A DNA stretch of 64,000 bases from Adiantum capillus-veneris (GCA_014529385.2 CM043944.1:54543768-54607767); one strand, 5' to 3'; shown: positions 22,618-35,884, counted from the stretch's first letter. Notes: a model not told the origin generated them from the letters alone. Program-made: numbers and translations.

Positions 22618-24535
22618 GGGGAGCGAGAGAGAACAGATGCTACCGCAGCAGCAAGACGGGCTATCTTCGTGGCTGGCTTGGATGGGGAGTAATCCGCATC
22701 CGAGCGTCCTCTAGATAGGCGAGACTGCAGTGAGTGCCTAGCCCAAGCCCAAGCAGAGAGAGCCATGCGTAAAGCAACCTCCTCTGTCCAGGAGTCCTCA
22801 TGAATGTATACATAGCAAGGCAAACACTGTGTATCAGCAAAACAGTTCAGCATAATGTGCCTACATCCTGCTGAGTCTGGGGGTGTCACCGCAAACTTGA
22901 CTAGTGGGCCACAAAGTCTGCAGAAAATCTGTAACTCCAAGTTCTCCCATGTGGTGAGAGAACTCGAGAACCTGTGTATGCAACCATACCACCATTGAGT
23001 CGAGGGACCACTCTGTCTCGGTCCTACCACAGAGGGGAAAGGAGAAGCCAACTGCCGAGTCCAAGGCCTTTGTCCCCCTAGTGGCGAGGAGCAAAGCATG
23101 GACCCTGAAGCAGGCTGCCTTGTGGTCTACTGCGGAATCGCCGAGAAAGCGAGTGAACCCGTAACCAAAGAAATCCCAGCGGCGTCGGAGGTCAATGCTT
23201 GGCAGACCACGAGGGATAGCTTCAAGGGAAGATGTCTGAATCTGCAGAGGGGGCCGCAAGAAGGGCTGACTCTCTCTCGCTAGGCGACTCATGGCAAAGG
23301 CGCTACCAAGAGATCTCCTAGCCGCTGGTGAGGGACCAGACCCCTGAGTCAACTGTGGTACTGAAGCAGGAGGAGGGGGAGAAGGAGCTGGGGGGGGGGG
23401 GGGGGGGGTTGGAGGGGAAGAGAAGCGGGGTGGGGCGACAGAGGTAGGGGGGTGAGGTGGGGAGTGAACGGGAGCAGAGGGCAAGGGGGAGGATGAGGAG
23501 GAGGAGGGGAACTCTGAACGTGGGGCGGCTGGCGAGGGTGAAGCGGAGGTGGAGGTTGGTGTAGCGGGCTCCTCCTGCTCAAGAGGACCAAAGCGGTTCC
23601 CCGTGGGAACCCAATGCTGCTGAGTAGGCACCTGAGGGCCACTCTGAGTGCCAGGCTTTCTCTGTGGCCCCTGGCGTCGACGGCCACGGGCCTGCTGCCA
23701 CCCCTCCTCTGCTGGATCCCCAGGCTCACAGGGTGGATCTGAATCTGTGCGCTGTGCTGCTGGTTATGGCTGCGGCCTAGCCTTGGCAGGCTGGGGCTGA
23801 GGCTGAGGTGCAGGTCGTGGCCTTCTCCGTGGACAGGCCTTCCCTAGGTGGCCCATCTGTCTGCAAATGAAGCACACGTTCGGGAGACCCGAGTACTCCA
23901 CACTCTGTCTAAACCAACCCCCACTCACCCGAGGCAGAAGGATGACCTTCGGGAGCATGTGGGTATCTCTGACCAAAACTCGAATTGAAGGGATGCCATC
24001 CGCCTTGGCAGCTACTGATGCTGCCGTACGAGGTGTCTCTAGGACAGTCCGGATGGCGGAGCCAATCATTGAGAGAAGTGGAAGGTACTCCCTCCGTAAA
24101 CCCGAAAAGAAGACTGAGATGGGGATGTCTCCTTCCTCTACTAGCACATCTGAAGTCGGGTCAAAACCATGTCGCCACTGTCGAAAATGGGCGCGTGATG
24201 CTCGGATGGCCAGTGGACTCATAGCTATGACTTTGGAGGCCATCTCGAAGGTCTCGAACTCGATCTGGTAGTACCCCTATTCGAGAATCTGGACATCCAA
24301 GATCTTGCCCACCTCTGCGAGAAGGAGGGCCTAGAGAAGGTCTCGCAGCTCTCCTCTGCTAGGACGGGTGCCGAGAATTTCGCAGATGACCGAAGTCGCC
24401 TGCAAACGCTCAACCTCAGCGGCTAAGCTCGCTTGCTCTGTCGGCGATAGAGCAAGTCGAATGGTGGGCTCAGCGGGGTCGGGCGAGGGGGCTTCGGATG
24501 AGTCCCTCTGTGGTGGAGCTGGAGCCTCCATCTAT
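22618..24535 (-). pseudogene. LINE ORF1: DUF4283 and CCHC zinc knuckle, broken
   Basis: The frame runs from an ATG near 24531. The N-terminal part (to about 24225) and 24243-23764 make a DUF4283-like domain (KVIAMSPLAIRASRAHFRQW, DVLVEEGDIPISVFFSGLRR, AAKADGIPSIRVLVRD), then a CCHC knuckle at 23874-23833 (C-F-I-C-R-Q-M-G-H-L-G-K-A-C) and an Arg/Pro/Gln tail. A Pro/Ser-rich region with a poly-proline run (encoded by the G run at about 23391-23408) follows in 23631-22861, then a final basic segment up to the ORF2 start at 22617. Such ORF1 proteins bind LINE RNA. Frame changes occur near 24285, 23760 and 22860. GC content is far above that of the flanks. Confidence 0.82.
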
Positions 24536-25010
24536 GTCTACTGTTGTGGCAAAGAAGCGGACGGTGAAGAGACACTGCAATCGAGCACGCCGAGCACTAT
24601 CCGAAGAAATAGTGTTGCAGGGCCAAGTGCAGGAACCTTTGGGAATGACAAAGACAGGGGCGTTGGTGTCAAAGCGTATACCAGCAAGCTGGAAAAACAA
24701 CCTACAGGCAGGCGGAAGGCGTAAAGAGAACAGGAGCCAGGGGGGTGAGTCGGAGGGCTGAGGCCAGGGGGCGGACAGGAGCAGCGATGGCGAAAGGAGC
24801 GCAAGGGCAGGCAAATGAGGGGGGGTGGCGGGCAAGGGCAGCGAGCGCGAGTAGGGGGGGTGTGGGCGGGCTGGGGCAGCACGGGTGTGCGGGAGCAGGA
24901 AATGGGGGCAATGGGTAGCACGTGGGGGGTGGATAAGGGCCTCGCGTGGTACGAGGGGGGAGAGGATGAGATGGCGGGGGGGTGAGCGCTAGCAGCAGCG
25001 AGCCTTGGAC
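24536..25010 (-). other. Probable 5' untranslated region of the LINE
   Basis: GC-rich sequence (long G runs on the plus strand) lies directly upstream of ORF1 on the minus strand. Composition drops sharply to AT-rich near 25010-25020, which is my estimate for the LINE 5' end. The proline-rich open frames here are composition artefacts. No target-site duplication could be paired because the 3' end is lost. Confidence 0.45.
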
Positions 25011-25417
25011 CTATGGGGTGGAGTAAGTTATCTCTCCAAAACTTCCGTAAAGGTGTTCTTCTATGCCCTTGGTAGCCAAAAGGGTGTCATGAAGCTAACT
25101 TGCACCCTAGCGCTACACTAGCATAGGCTGATGAGGCTTAAACTTAAGTTCAAGCCTAAATGTGTCCACTCACAGGGTTCATTGTTCATTACCTCCCTCT
25201 ATAACGTACGTTTGTGGGATGTTTAAAAAAAATCTTTTAACATGTCTGAATAAATAGAATAACCCCATATTTTAATGAATCTTTGTTAAACTGCCTAAAA
25301 CTTTTTCATTTTAAAACCCTCGCTATTACACTCACGTTATACATTAATATGATTACATAGTGCAACCCCCATGGGTATCCATAAGGATGCCATAGGGCTA
25401 TGGAATCGCACACTAGT

Positions 25418-25526
<109 letters not shown>

Positions 25527-28459
25527 CTCGGCTAGCAAGAAGGGAGGCTCTATCTTGCTCTCTCTTGTCCTCGGCTAGCAAAGAGGGGAGGCTTTCTCTT
25601 GATTCCTCTAATCCTCATCAACACAAAGAGGGAAAGCAGAAGGCAAACCAAAGCCGGTCTCTCTCTCTCTCAAAGAACCGAGGCAAAGCAAAGGGCTCTC
25701 TCTCACTCTTGTGTTGAAGGGGAAAAAGGAATTCTCTCTCTTGCTCTATCTCTCTCGGCCCTCGAGTAACTTGAAGGAGACTCGCGCTCGATTAAGCAAG
25801 GAGAAAGCTGCATCAAAGATACAAGGGATCTCGTAGGCAGGAAGGGAGTTGAGCTCAGCAAGCAACAAAAGAAAGGAGGCGATGACGATAACTTGAATAC
25901 TTAAAGCGGAAGACAATTGATTTTGGAAAAATGATACATAAGGACTTTTGTTCATCGGTGATAGCTTAGGTTTAGTTACTCTTCTTGATGAATCACGGAG
26001 CCATTAACGGCCCTAAGAAAACTGTAAAGGGAGCTTAACTCCCAGATCATCGCTTGAATTAATTAATGGTGTCATTAATGGCACCCCTTCAAAATTGTGC
26101 ATTAATTTCGTCGGTGTTGTAGTTTCTAGGCAATTTTTGTGCGTCGATAGCATTTCCAATTAACTAATAACTATTGTTTTGTGTGACGTGGAAACTCTTG
26201 GCTTTCCCTCTTCTCCCACAGCTAGCAGGCCCCGGTGCAGACCTGGTTCATGTTTTGAGCACATATCCCCTAACACCAATGAGGCTCAAACTTAAGTTCG
26301 AGCCTAAAGGTGTTGTCCTCTTGCTGGCTTGGTAGCCACATGCAAGTGAAGCTCAAGCTTATGTTTGGTCCTAAGAGCGAAGTCCCAAGCATGTTCTAGT
26401 GCCCACAATGAATTAAAGAGGCTTGCCTCCTAGACTACACTATTATATGGAGTGGGACTTAAAACTAAAGGTTAAGTCTTAACCCTTTCCGCTAGCTACA
26501 AGGAGCTCAAGTGACTAACTTCAGGTGAGAAGACATGTTTGGGAACTTGAGCAAAAATTCACAAAAAAAAGGAAAAAAATTCACAAAAAAAGGGAACTTT
26601 TTTGCTTGAGAGGAAGTGAACACTAGTGTAGGATGCATTTTGTGTTTCCCTAAAGCTCTTGAATGAAGTTTGGTGTTTAAACAATGTACCCAAATGTAGT
26701 TTTGGTGTTTAAATAATGTACCCGGATGCAAGAAGGTTGGTGGTTAAATGATTTACCCTTTTTTTTTTTTGCTAAATTATTGTCTTTATGAATGTATGTG
26801 TACGGGTGATGCACAAATGTATTTCAAGCTCCATTCCTTATTTTCAAGGTCATATGTTGTTGTAGATTGTGATAACCTTTTGGCCCTAGGAACTAGGCAT
26901 TTACCTAGCTACCCTTCTGTGTTAAGCATTCTTCTTTCAAAACTAACGTTACACTTGCTTGTCAATCATGCATAGTTTCCCACCATATGGCTAGTTTTTC
27001 CATTCAAAAAATAATAATATGAGACTTTTGAGTATCGAGTTTAAACAAACTTGCAAAGGAGGTTATACGTTTGTAGACATCTTTATCCATGACGGCCTTG
27101 AAGTCCAAATTTTGATTTTCTTACTTGAGTTGGAGGTTGAGGTTGGGTTGAAGTCCCAAAACATGCATACTTTAGGTTGAACTCAAGATAGATGTTCAGG
27201 TTCAACTTGACTCTAGCTCTCACGTTCCAACTTCCAAGGCTTCAAGTGCGAATCCAAAGGGGAAGCCAATCCTGAGTTCAAGTTACCTCAATCATGACCT
27301 AACCAAACATTAAAGAAAACATATTAAATGATACGAACCACTCCATGTTGGCAAAAGTGCACTTTAATTTGAAATTCAAACATGGCGCACATCAAAGAAG
27401 GCGACATGAGAATGGGGCATGATGTCCATCCATCCATGGATCTACACTCTACTCTATCTCTCAAGCGTACGTCCATGTGCACACAATTCTGTGCATGCCC
27501 TGTTAATATAACTCATAGTCGTCATCTCCTCCTTCAATCTCCCTTGCACGTAGTAGTTGCCAACCCTATCCCTTTCTCCAAAATGCTGAACTCCTTAGAA
27601 TTTCTAAGGTCGTGCAATCAAAAAGAGATCTCTGTTTTCTTTCTACATATACTGTGGGCAACGTGCTTCTACTACACACAATTTTCATAGCACGTGCGTA
27701 CACAGTACAAGAGCCATAGACACTGCGAGGGCATACTAATCTTGGAAAAGCCGGATCATCTGCTTAACTTTTTGCCTCAGATCATCTTGGATAGACACTC
27801 GTCCCTTTCACCCTTAGGCAGTGCAGTCGGCAAAGCTTGACAGTGGAGCCGGCAAACCTTGGCAGGTTGTGGTCTGCACCACAGACACATGAGAATAGAG
27901 GTGCATACTCTTGCTTGCACTTGTGGAATTCCCCAACACTAGTTTCCTCTCTCTTGCCCTTGTTTGCCTACATGCGCACAAACCTAGGATCGAGGGGCTG
28001 TCGAAGTTGGACGGGGAGGAGGAGCTGCTCCACCACAACTACAGTCATATTCCACGTCAAAATTGCTATACTACTACGATTTTGCCTATGCATGCATCAT
28101 ACAGGGAGGGAAGTTCAATCTAGATAGAGAGCAGGAGGGTTCATTGAAGCCATGATCACATGCATTGCTCTAGCACTTAATCGCAGATCTTGTGGGCATT
28201 GCCAAGACACTGAATATGCTCATCCGGCTGAGAGCCCTCACTGCTAGAGGTGAATAAGTTTTTGAGAGATATCTTGCTTCTCACCCCTAGTGCCATGCAC
28301 AAGAGCTTGGAGCTCTAATTGGGTTCAGGGTTTTGTTGGGTCAGGTTCTTCATGAGCCTTGTTTTTCATGTCGCCATCCGAAACATGCACGTGTTCTTAG
28401 TGGCACATATCCCCAGGATTTAGAGGGTTCTATGCAACTCTTTCTCTCTCACTCAACTA

Positions 28460-28800
28460 GAGCTTAAGTTAGAGCTCCATATCTTTGTCTACCTACCAGC
28501 TCGAATGAAAGTTCGAGCTAGCAACTCGAATGAAAGTTGGAGCTCCATGTCTATATCTACCTAGCAGCTTACCTGATGCTCCATGCCTCAATCTACCTTG
28601 AAGCCCAAGCTCCATGCATTTATCTACCTAGCATCTCAATCTTAAGTTCAAGCCTCATGTGAATATCTATCTAGAATCTCAAACGTAAGTTTGAGATCTA
28701 TATCTATATCTACCTAGCAGCTCAGCCGAGCTCCATGCTTTAATCTACCTTAAAGACCAAGCTCCATGCCTTTATCCACCCCACATGTTTAAGCTCCATC
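28460..28800 (+). repeat. Degenerate tandem repeat, about 55-60-bp units
   Basis: Repeated phrases such as AGCTCCATG, TATATCTACCTAGCAGCT and AAGTTCGAG/AAGTTTGAG recur five or six times with drift. No coding meaning is apparent. Confidence 0.6.
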
Positions 28801-30078
28801 ATATGCTACCTAACCCTGTGGTTCATCTAGAGAGCCAGTTGTTTTCATATCTTTGAGTCTCAAACCATTCCAGCGGTGGAGACTTTTTATTACGACATTT
28901 GGATGGAGCTAGTCCATACACTCAGGGGCCAATTTGAGACACTTTACAACAGCTTTGACTATCCGTGGTCCCGTGAGGCCTTCTTGCAACTATGGAACCT
29001 AGGAATAGTCTTTACCGCTGTGCCTAGATGGCAGTACCGTCCATGTGAGTGTCTTTTTCCTTCTCCCATATCCTGATTTGGCCATCATTGTACATATTTT
29101 TTTTTGATTGGGAGAGTGACCCCACATCTTGGTCCCTCTCTAGTAGGGACAGATTATAGCCCATTGGATAGTTTTTTAATTAATGGAAGTATCTTTTGTT
29201 TGGAAAGGAAAAACCAAGCTTCCTAAAGGTCTTCCAAAATTATTTCCATGTTTTGAGTATGTAAAAGATAATGAGAAATTTGTGAAGGGATTAAAGAAGT
29301 ATGCTAGTTGGTGAAAAGAGCACTTGCAGAAGAAACAAGACAAAAGTGAGTATGGAGGGTCAACCCGGTCCTCATGTAATCAAAGAACCTTATTCAAGCT
29401 ATGCAAACCCTTAGTACAATTGAAGACACTTTTTTTAGTAATTTTGGTCAAGAAGTATTGTGAATAAGCTCATCTTCTTGACCTTCCATTCAAAGATAAT
29501 ATAAATGTATGACGATGTAAATGAGGGCCCTTATTAATGTTGTCCAATGTGCAACAAAGTTGTTGAGGAGTTCAACCCAACTATTGAAGTGAGGATTTGT
29601 ACTTGCAGACTTGTGATACAAATTACCCAATTTTTCTAGGAGTAACAACAACATATGTTGATCAAAACAATGAGTTAGAAAACTAACTACAAGTCAAGAT
29701 ACAATATTGGGCACCGACTTCAAGATGCTAGTAATGTGGAGGTTTACAATGATTGTTGACACATGTATATTGGCGAGAGAACATAAATGATCCTCAATGT
29801 TGGGAAGATAGTAGATGCATGGAATCCCAAGGGTGGAAGAATTCCTAGAAAAAATAAGATTCCAAAGGTAGTAATCCTTAAGGCCAAACAGAGTCAGATG
29901 CTTCAAGTTAGTAGATGCGTAGTTAGAGTCATTATCAACAGTGTAATCTTCAAAGAAATGTCATTCAATATGTCTTGTATTCTTTTCAATTTAGTCACCA
30001 AGTTTTCTTTTTCAATTTACATTTTAATCATTTTTACAATGAAGTATGTGTGGGTGAAATCTTGATTTTGGGTGTGTG

Positions 30079-30326
30079 TGTGTGTGTGTGTGTTTGTAAA
30101 TCATCATGTGTAAACATACCCAAGTGTATAGTATGGTTGTTGACAACACACAATATTAGATGTTTCATACTCATTAGCATCCACAAAGCATTGAACCACA
30201 AGACAATGTGTGTGTGTTTGTAAATCATCATGTGTAAACATACCCAAGTGTATAGTATGGTTGTTGACAACACACAATATTAGATGTTGCATACTCATTA
30301 GCATCCACAAAGCATTGAACCACAAT
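30079..30326 (+). repeat. 124-bp tandem duplication
   Basis: Two nearly identical copies, offset by exactly 124 bp, run from the GT repeat through TTTGTAAATCATCATG to GCATTGAACCACAA. I noticed only one substitution in the body (TGTTTCATAC versus TGTTGCATAC), so the duplication is recent or recently homogenised. Confidence 0.9.
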
Positions 30327-31743
30327 TGTCTTCCTCAAGTCCATGTGACACAAAGAATTGTCCCAAATTTGTGCATTTTTCACTATTTTCCTAAGTATGT
30401 GTTCTTGTATATGAAAACATCTTTGAATATATGAGTAACTTCACATTTCTTATTATTTATCTTTGAAAACATTTTAGCTGAGTGAAATTATAACATGTGG
30501 GATACCCATGCATCACCTGCATACGGTGCCAATGCTAATTGAAAGTTGTGTTGTTTCCATGGGTGTAGATGAGGGTTACCTTCTCAACTATGGTTTTCAA
30601 AGTTCCTTGGCTTGAAGATGACGGACTATTATATCTTCTAGCCCTTGATTTTAACACTTGTGTGTAAAGATTTTATGTACTATGAATGGGAATTATACCA
30701 CCTTTTCATTGACATAGTTTTTAGTGTCTTTTGAAATTCAAAAGGATTCTTTGGTGTATATGTTATACTATTATTGGAACACGCACACACACCTAACACC
30801 AAGAATGGTAATGAAACTATTCAAAGACCTAGCTACTATATTTTAATCCCTCAATGTATGTCCTATATTTTTGTTACCTTGGACTAATCCTTAAGGGATG
30901 GGCTCTCTTCACACGGCCCTTATAGGTTCTCCTGGTCGATTGAAGGCTGAAGAGGCTACCAATTTTTACCTTTGGTGATATTTCTCTCTAAATAACTTTT
31001 TATGAACTATGCAAAACTTAGCATTATCTCAAGGGTTAGAGCTTCCTACAGATCCTCTTTCTAAAGCCTCGCTTTGGATATTTAGATGTTTAATTTCACT
31101 TTATGTTGATGATTTCAGGAGGAGCAGGTTACTTTTAAACAAACTACACATATGAGGATTTTTTTGGGATCAAGAGAGAAAACATAAAATAAATCATTGA
31201 TAGACTATGAATGACAAGCGTAATTTTTTCAAACTGTCTATCAAAGCCTTAAAACTCCTACAAGAGTAATGTCTTCTTTGAAGAAAATATCGGATATTGT
31301 GTTGATAAGATGGACTTTATCCTTTTCTAGGACATTTTGACTTGGCACATCCTTGCTAATGCTTCATACTCGACTTTTGTAACTCTCATCTACTTCACAA
31401 GGCAATAGGCCCATAGACAATGGGCCTACTGCCAACCCATTGTGTATGTACCTGGGATAGGGCGTGTACACACACACAAAAACACACCCACACATGGCTA
31501 ATTATAGTGTGTTGCTATTTTCCTCGTATAATTTTGCTTGGATTGTTGGCCTAGGGTACCTTTAGTGAATCGCTTGCTTAGATTTACTAAGTACTGTATA
31601 TACTGGTACTGACTGATAATAATGGATTATTCTGCATAACATGTGCCTTATAGTCTTCTACGGTTTGTGCTATATAGCACGTGTTGTTCCCGCTTCATTT
31701 CTCCTATTTTCGGGCAGTTTTCACATCACGTGTAGCATTTACC

Positions 31744-32540
31744 ATGGCTGACAACAACACAGATGTGTTCAAGATGTTTGCTGTTAAGGACAGGTTGGAT
31801 GGGGAGAACTACCCTATGTGGGCTTATATGATGCAACATGTTCTTGTGTCAAAGGGCTTCTGAAACATTGTGCAGGGCATTGATGTACGTCCTGGTTTTG
31901 AGGATGTTGCAGGTCTTGCTGCAAGGATTGCTGCTATTAGAGTTGTTTTGCCTACGGCAGAACAAGCCCGTTGGGATGTAAAGGATGCGTAGACTCGTGC
32001 ATTGATTGTGTTGTCTGTGAAGTGCACCATTGTTCCTCACATTTGTTCAACAAAATCTGCAAAACAGGCTTGGGATATTCTAGCAGGTCTTTATGCAAGC
32101 CGCAAAGAGGCTAAAATTGCTTTGTTGCGTAAAGAGCTCGAGTCGAATATTATGCATGAGGAAGATGATATGGACACTTTCCTTGCTAGTGTCAAGGATA
32201 TCAATGAGAAACTTATTTCTATAGGTGAAGTCATTTCAGACAGTTCCCTTGTGCAGACTGTTCTTGATGCCTTACCAGATTCATACCAGACTTTTGCTAG
32301 TACTTGGAGACTGATGACCCAAGGAAATTTTGATGCATTATGCACATTGCTATTGCGAGAGTCATTTTCCAAAAAAAAAAAGGACTAGGCAGCATGTAGT
32401 TGAATAGGCTTTTATTGCTTCCCAAAGAAAGGGTGGTAACAGCAATGCGGCCACTTCTATGGTTCTGCTGCGAGTGGCAAAACTTCTGTTCCTAATGCTT
32501 TTGCTGGAAGCAATTTGTCTGGAAATTCTGGTGATAAGGT
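31744..32540 (+). pseudogene. Copia element: gag
   Basis: The start is the ATG at 31744 (MADNNTDVFKMF). It shows the typical copia gag opening (LDGENYPMWAYMMQHVLVSKG) and the UBN2-type capsid region with AKQAWDILAGLY, LRKELES, MHEEDDMDTFLASVKDINEKL, SSLVQTVLDALPDSYQTFAS. Stops at 31861 (TGA), 31990 (TAG) and near 32386-32404 break the frame. The TAG at 31990 and those near 32393 stand where Gln is plausible. A short A run at about 32372 marks a frame change. No 5' LTR similar to the 3' LTR was found upstream. Confidence 0.85.
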
Positions 32541-33120
32541 AAAAAAGAAGATGCGTTGCCAGTATTGTAAAGCTAATGATCACTTGATCAAGTCGTGTCC
32601 TAAGTTGAAGGCCAAAGAGGCTAAGAAGAAAGAGGGTGGTTCCACTACAAATGCAGCCATTGTTGAGTCTTCTGTGAAAGGAGATTTTGTTGCTGATGTT
32701 GATGCAGAATGGGCTTTTAACGTAGAGTGCACTTACAATCCTGCTTTCCATGATGCATGCTTGGCAGTTGCTGCAGATTCACATGTGTGGTATTTTGATA
32801 GTGGTGCTACAAAGCACATTACCTCACATCGTGAATTGTTCACCTCTCTTGATTCTGTCCCTCATGGGAATTCAATCACTTGTGCCAACAATGCCTCTTA
32901 TCCAGTTCAGGGAGTTGAAAAGCTTACTGTTGAAAATGGTAGTTCCTTCACACTTGTTGATGCACTTTATGTACCTGGGATCAAGAAGAACCTCGTGTCT
33001 GTATCCGCACTTGCTAGACTTGGATTTGTAGTCAAATTTGTGGATGATAGATGTACAGTTCATGATCTCAGTTTTGGTGATGAAATTGTTGCATAAGCTC
33101 ACTTTGTATGACAAGTGTCG
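32541..33120 (+). pseudogene. Copia element: zinc knuckle and aspartic protease
   Basis: One open frame holds a CCHC knuckle at 32557-32598 (C-Q-Y-C-K-A-N-D-H-L-I-K-S-C), a Lys-rich linker, and the copia protease with WYFDSGATKHITSH (active-site Asp-Ser-Gly at about 32800), then LYVPGIKKNLVSVSALARLG. The frame ends at a TAA at 33094. The protease would cleave the polyprotein into gag, integrase and RT. Confidence 0.88.
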
Positions 33121-33169
33121 AAAAAATTTTGCAAATGTTGTTGCAGATTCAAGGGCTATTTCAGATGCA

Positions 33170-33991
33170 AAACTTTGACATGCACGTTTTGGTCATCTGA
33201 ATTTTGCCAGTTTGCTGCGTTTGCAGAAATCTGATATGGTTGCTTCTTTGCTGCCTCTTGAAGCACCTGTCAACCATGTTTGTGAAGGCTGTATTTTGGG
33301 TAAGATGCAACGTTCTAAGTTTCCAAAGGATGGTTCAGTTCGGGCCACATGCAAGTTGCAGCTTGTGCATAGTGATGTTTGTGGGCCCATGCAAACTCTG
33401 TCCTTGGGCAATTACCTTTACTTCGTGACTTTTATTGATGATTATTCCAGGCATGGATGGCTATTTTCACTTAAAGCAAAGTCCGAAGTTTTTATGTGCT
33501 TCAAACAATTTCTGGCTATGGCTGAAAATGTCTCGAAATGTACTATGGGTACCCTCCATTCCGATCGAGGGGGAGAGTATATGTCTCATGAATTTAATGC
33601 ATTTCTGGCTAGTCGTGGGATAAAACACCAATGCACAGTGCCTTATACACCTCAGCAAAATGGTGTTAGTGAGAGGAAAAACAGGTTACTGACGGAAATG
33701 GCACAATGTATGGTCAAAAGTCAAGCTTTGCCGCATTCGTTTTGGCTTGAGGCCATCATGTATGCCACTTATGTACTTAACAGGTGTCCTACGAAAGCTT
33801 TGTAGTCTATTACTCCATATGAAGCATGGCATGATAGAAATCCTTCTTTTGAGCACATGCGTGTTTTTGGTTGTTTGGCATATGCTTTGGTGCCACAAAC
33901 ACAGCGCAGAAAATTGGATGATAAGGCTGTCAAATGTATATTTGTTGGTTATAGTGCTGAAAGCAAAGGTTACAGGTTATATCATCCGTAA
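33170..33991 (+). pseudogene. Copia element: integrase, cut by the CACTA insertion
   Basis: The zinc-binding HHCC region (RFGHLNFASLLRLQ, HVCEGCILGK) is followed by the catalytic core with all three acidic residues: Asp in HSDVCGPM (33374), Asp in HSDRGGEY (33563) and Glu in NGVSERKNR (33671). The C-terminal part (ITPYEAWHDRNPSFEHMRVF, VKCIFVGYS) follows after a TAG at 33803 that replaces a Gln-compatible position. The reading frame reaches GYRLYHP and is then interrupted at 33991 by the CACTA transposon. It resumes at 42022. Confidence 0.9.
33989..33991 (+). repeat. Target-site duplication TAA, left copy
   Basis: TAA precedes CACTACAAGAGG here and is repeated at 42019-42021 after CCTCTTGTAGTG. 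Three bases is the standard CACTA duplication length. Confidence 0.88.
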
Positions 33992-34009
33992 CACTACAAG
34001 AGGTTGTGT

Positions 34010-34245
34010 GCTCTTGTGACGCTGTTAGCGACGGAAATACATTGGGTTTTTATAACCCCCGGCATTGCTAAAACCGGCGCTAATAGCGTCGCTATGAGAG
34101 CGACGCTATAGACGTCGCTGTATGCGTCGCTATATAGAGACGCTCATAGCAATGCTCATAGCGACGGTCATAGCGACATTTACACAGAAGTCTATAGCGA
34201 CGCTCTAGAGCCATAAATAGCGATGGTTATAGCAACGCCCGAGAG
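34010..34245. repeat. Left subterminal repeats of the CACTA element
   Basis: About ten copies of a core like ATAGCGACG/TAGCGTCGC in both orientations (for example at about 34038, 34080, 34100, 34117, 34130, 34158, 34172, 34196). Subterminal repeats of this kind bind the TnpA-type protein in En/Spm elements. The same core appears at the other end (41885-42000). Confidence 0.85.
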
Positions 34246-34618
34246 ATTTTTTTTTTGGTGACAGGGCATTGAATGCCCTGCCACCCATCAACCATATTGT
34301 ACTTGATTCACTTTTTAAAAAAAGTGCAAGGGTAGATAATAGACCCAAAATAGTCACCCACAAGACGCATTGTTTGCAAAATTGACAAGCGTAAAATTGA
34401 CAATTGTACACATCATAGGCAAAATGAATTGATTGGCAAATGTAATAATGACAATTGTACAACATCATAGGCATAAAGAATTGATTGGCAAAATGAACTG
34501 CGGTGACAAATGTAATAATATACATGGTTCAAAAAGACGTATAAAATCCGTCTCATGATACATAAGCTATGAGAAACCCTAAACTAATGCTATCTAGCTA
34601 CGGCTAAACTGATGCTGT

Positions 34619-35884
34619 TTAGTCAGACGTCTCATCGCGTCCAAGCGGCGTATCTATCGGATTCTGCAAAAAAAGACAATAAGACAGCTTTCAGTAAGTA
34701 TAAACATATAACGACATTTATAAAACAATACAAAAAATAGAAAAGAGTAAACCCCAATACTAACCATGCCACCGCGAGAACTGAGAATGTCCATCAGGGC
34801 GTTAAAGCCCTTCCTGCCTGCGTACTTGCGCTCGTACGGTGTGGGATCAGGTCCTGTCACCGACCACTGTCAAAACATACAAAGATTTCATTATGTTAGA
34901 ATTAAAAAACTCATAAACCCTAAACTATCGAACATAAAGAGCAATGCGAAAACAATTACAAAATCGGCCTCAAATGATGCCCATCCACCGCTCCCCAAGT
35001 GGTGCGAGCTCCCTGCCTCTACTCGCGCTCTGACTGCATCCTTTTGTTGCTTCCACTTGTCGGGATTCTCGCGCGCTGCTTTCTTCGCATTCTTCCAATC
35101 TTCTTTGGCCAGCCAATCTGGCCTATTCCACCCATGCTTGATTGCTTTTTGCACTTCGGAGCGCTTGTGTTTGCAGTATTCGCGCATTCGAATCTTCATC
35201 AGGTCTTCATTGAAGTATGATGATGACTCTAGCTTTTAAATCACTTAGTACTTCAATCCATTTGTTTAGTATGTAGTGTCTAAATAGCTGAGAGCAAAGA
35301 CAACGCATGCACGAGATCACCTTCTTACCGTCATCATCCATGATGATGCCGCCGCTGAAGTCGACGGAGTAAGGCAAGCCCTCTGGCCGGTGACGCGTGA
35401 ACCTGGGTGTCCCGGCAGGGGTCTCTAGCGGCGTGTCGATGGGGGTATGGACGTCAGGTGTCTCCACCGGCGTCTGGGCCCCGAAGCGAGGAGTGTCGAG
35501 TGGGGTGGCTCCTGGCGGAGTAGGTAGAGGTGTGTAGCTGCTAGGAACAGTCAGCCGCGGAAAACCTGGTGTAGATGGCGATGCTGTGGCTGGTGTGGGG
35601 GCGGACAAAGAAGGGGAGGGTAAACAGCCTCGTCGAACACGAGGCGGTGTGGAGGCATCGGCGGCGGAATCCCCACAACAACCGCCACCACTAGAGCGCC
35701 GGTGTCTAGACGTGTGTGAAGATCGTCTCGTCGACACCGAAGCTTCGGAGCACGCCGAATGCTCCGAAAGAGAGGGAGATGCGGATGGAGTAGGAACGCG
35801 CGATGATGCGCCAGAGCGATGACGCTCCACGTACCACTGTCTCTGCTGCGGTGACAAAGAAGAAAGAAACTCCTCATCATCCAT
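34619..35884 (-). CDS. CACTA second gene, TnpA/Transposase_24-like
   Basis: Exon 1 starts at the ATG at 35884 (MDDEEFLSSLSPQQRQWYVE) and is rich in Ser, Pro, Thr and Arg, with TP-containing repeats (ETPDVHTPIDTPLETPAGTP). It ends near 35335 at a GT. Exon 2 (about 35235-34970) carries a basic helical block, MKIRMREYCKHKRSEVQKA and WKNAKKAARENPDKWKQQK, then SSHHLGSGGWASFE, comparable to the plant Transposase_24 (PF03004) tail. Exon 3 (about 34868-34770) reads WSVTGPDPTPYERKYAGR. A short last exon ends at a TAA at 34621-34619. Intron borders are inferred from GT/AG and frame. I see no internal stop, so this gene may still encode a DNA-binding accessory protein acting on the subterminal repeats. 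Confidence 0.6.

Noticed and set aside
24470-24921. Proline-rich frames of 120 codons
   Set aside because: Product of the G-rich LINE 5' region; no homology features and in conflict with the ORF1 strand order.
27382-28127. Frames of 70-102 codons at 27.4-28.1 kb
   Set aside because: No start context, domain, codon pattern or splice signals beyond chance; overlapping frames on both strands are of similar length.
31380-31743. 5' LTR of the copia element
   Set aside because: By eye it does not match the probable 3' LTR at 43417 and lacks a clear TG...CA and primer site, so not called.
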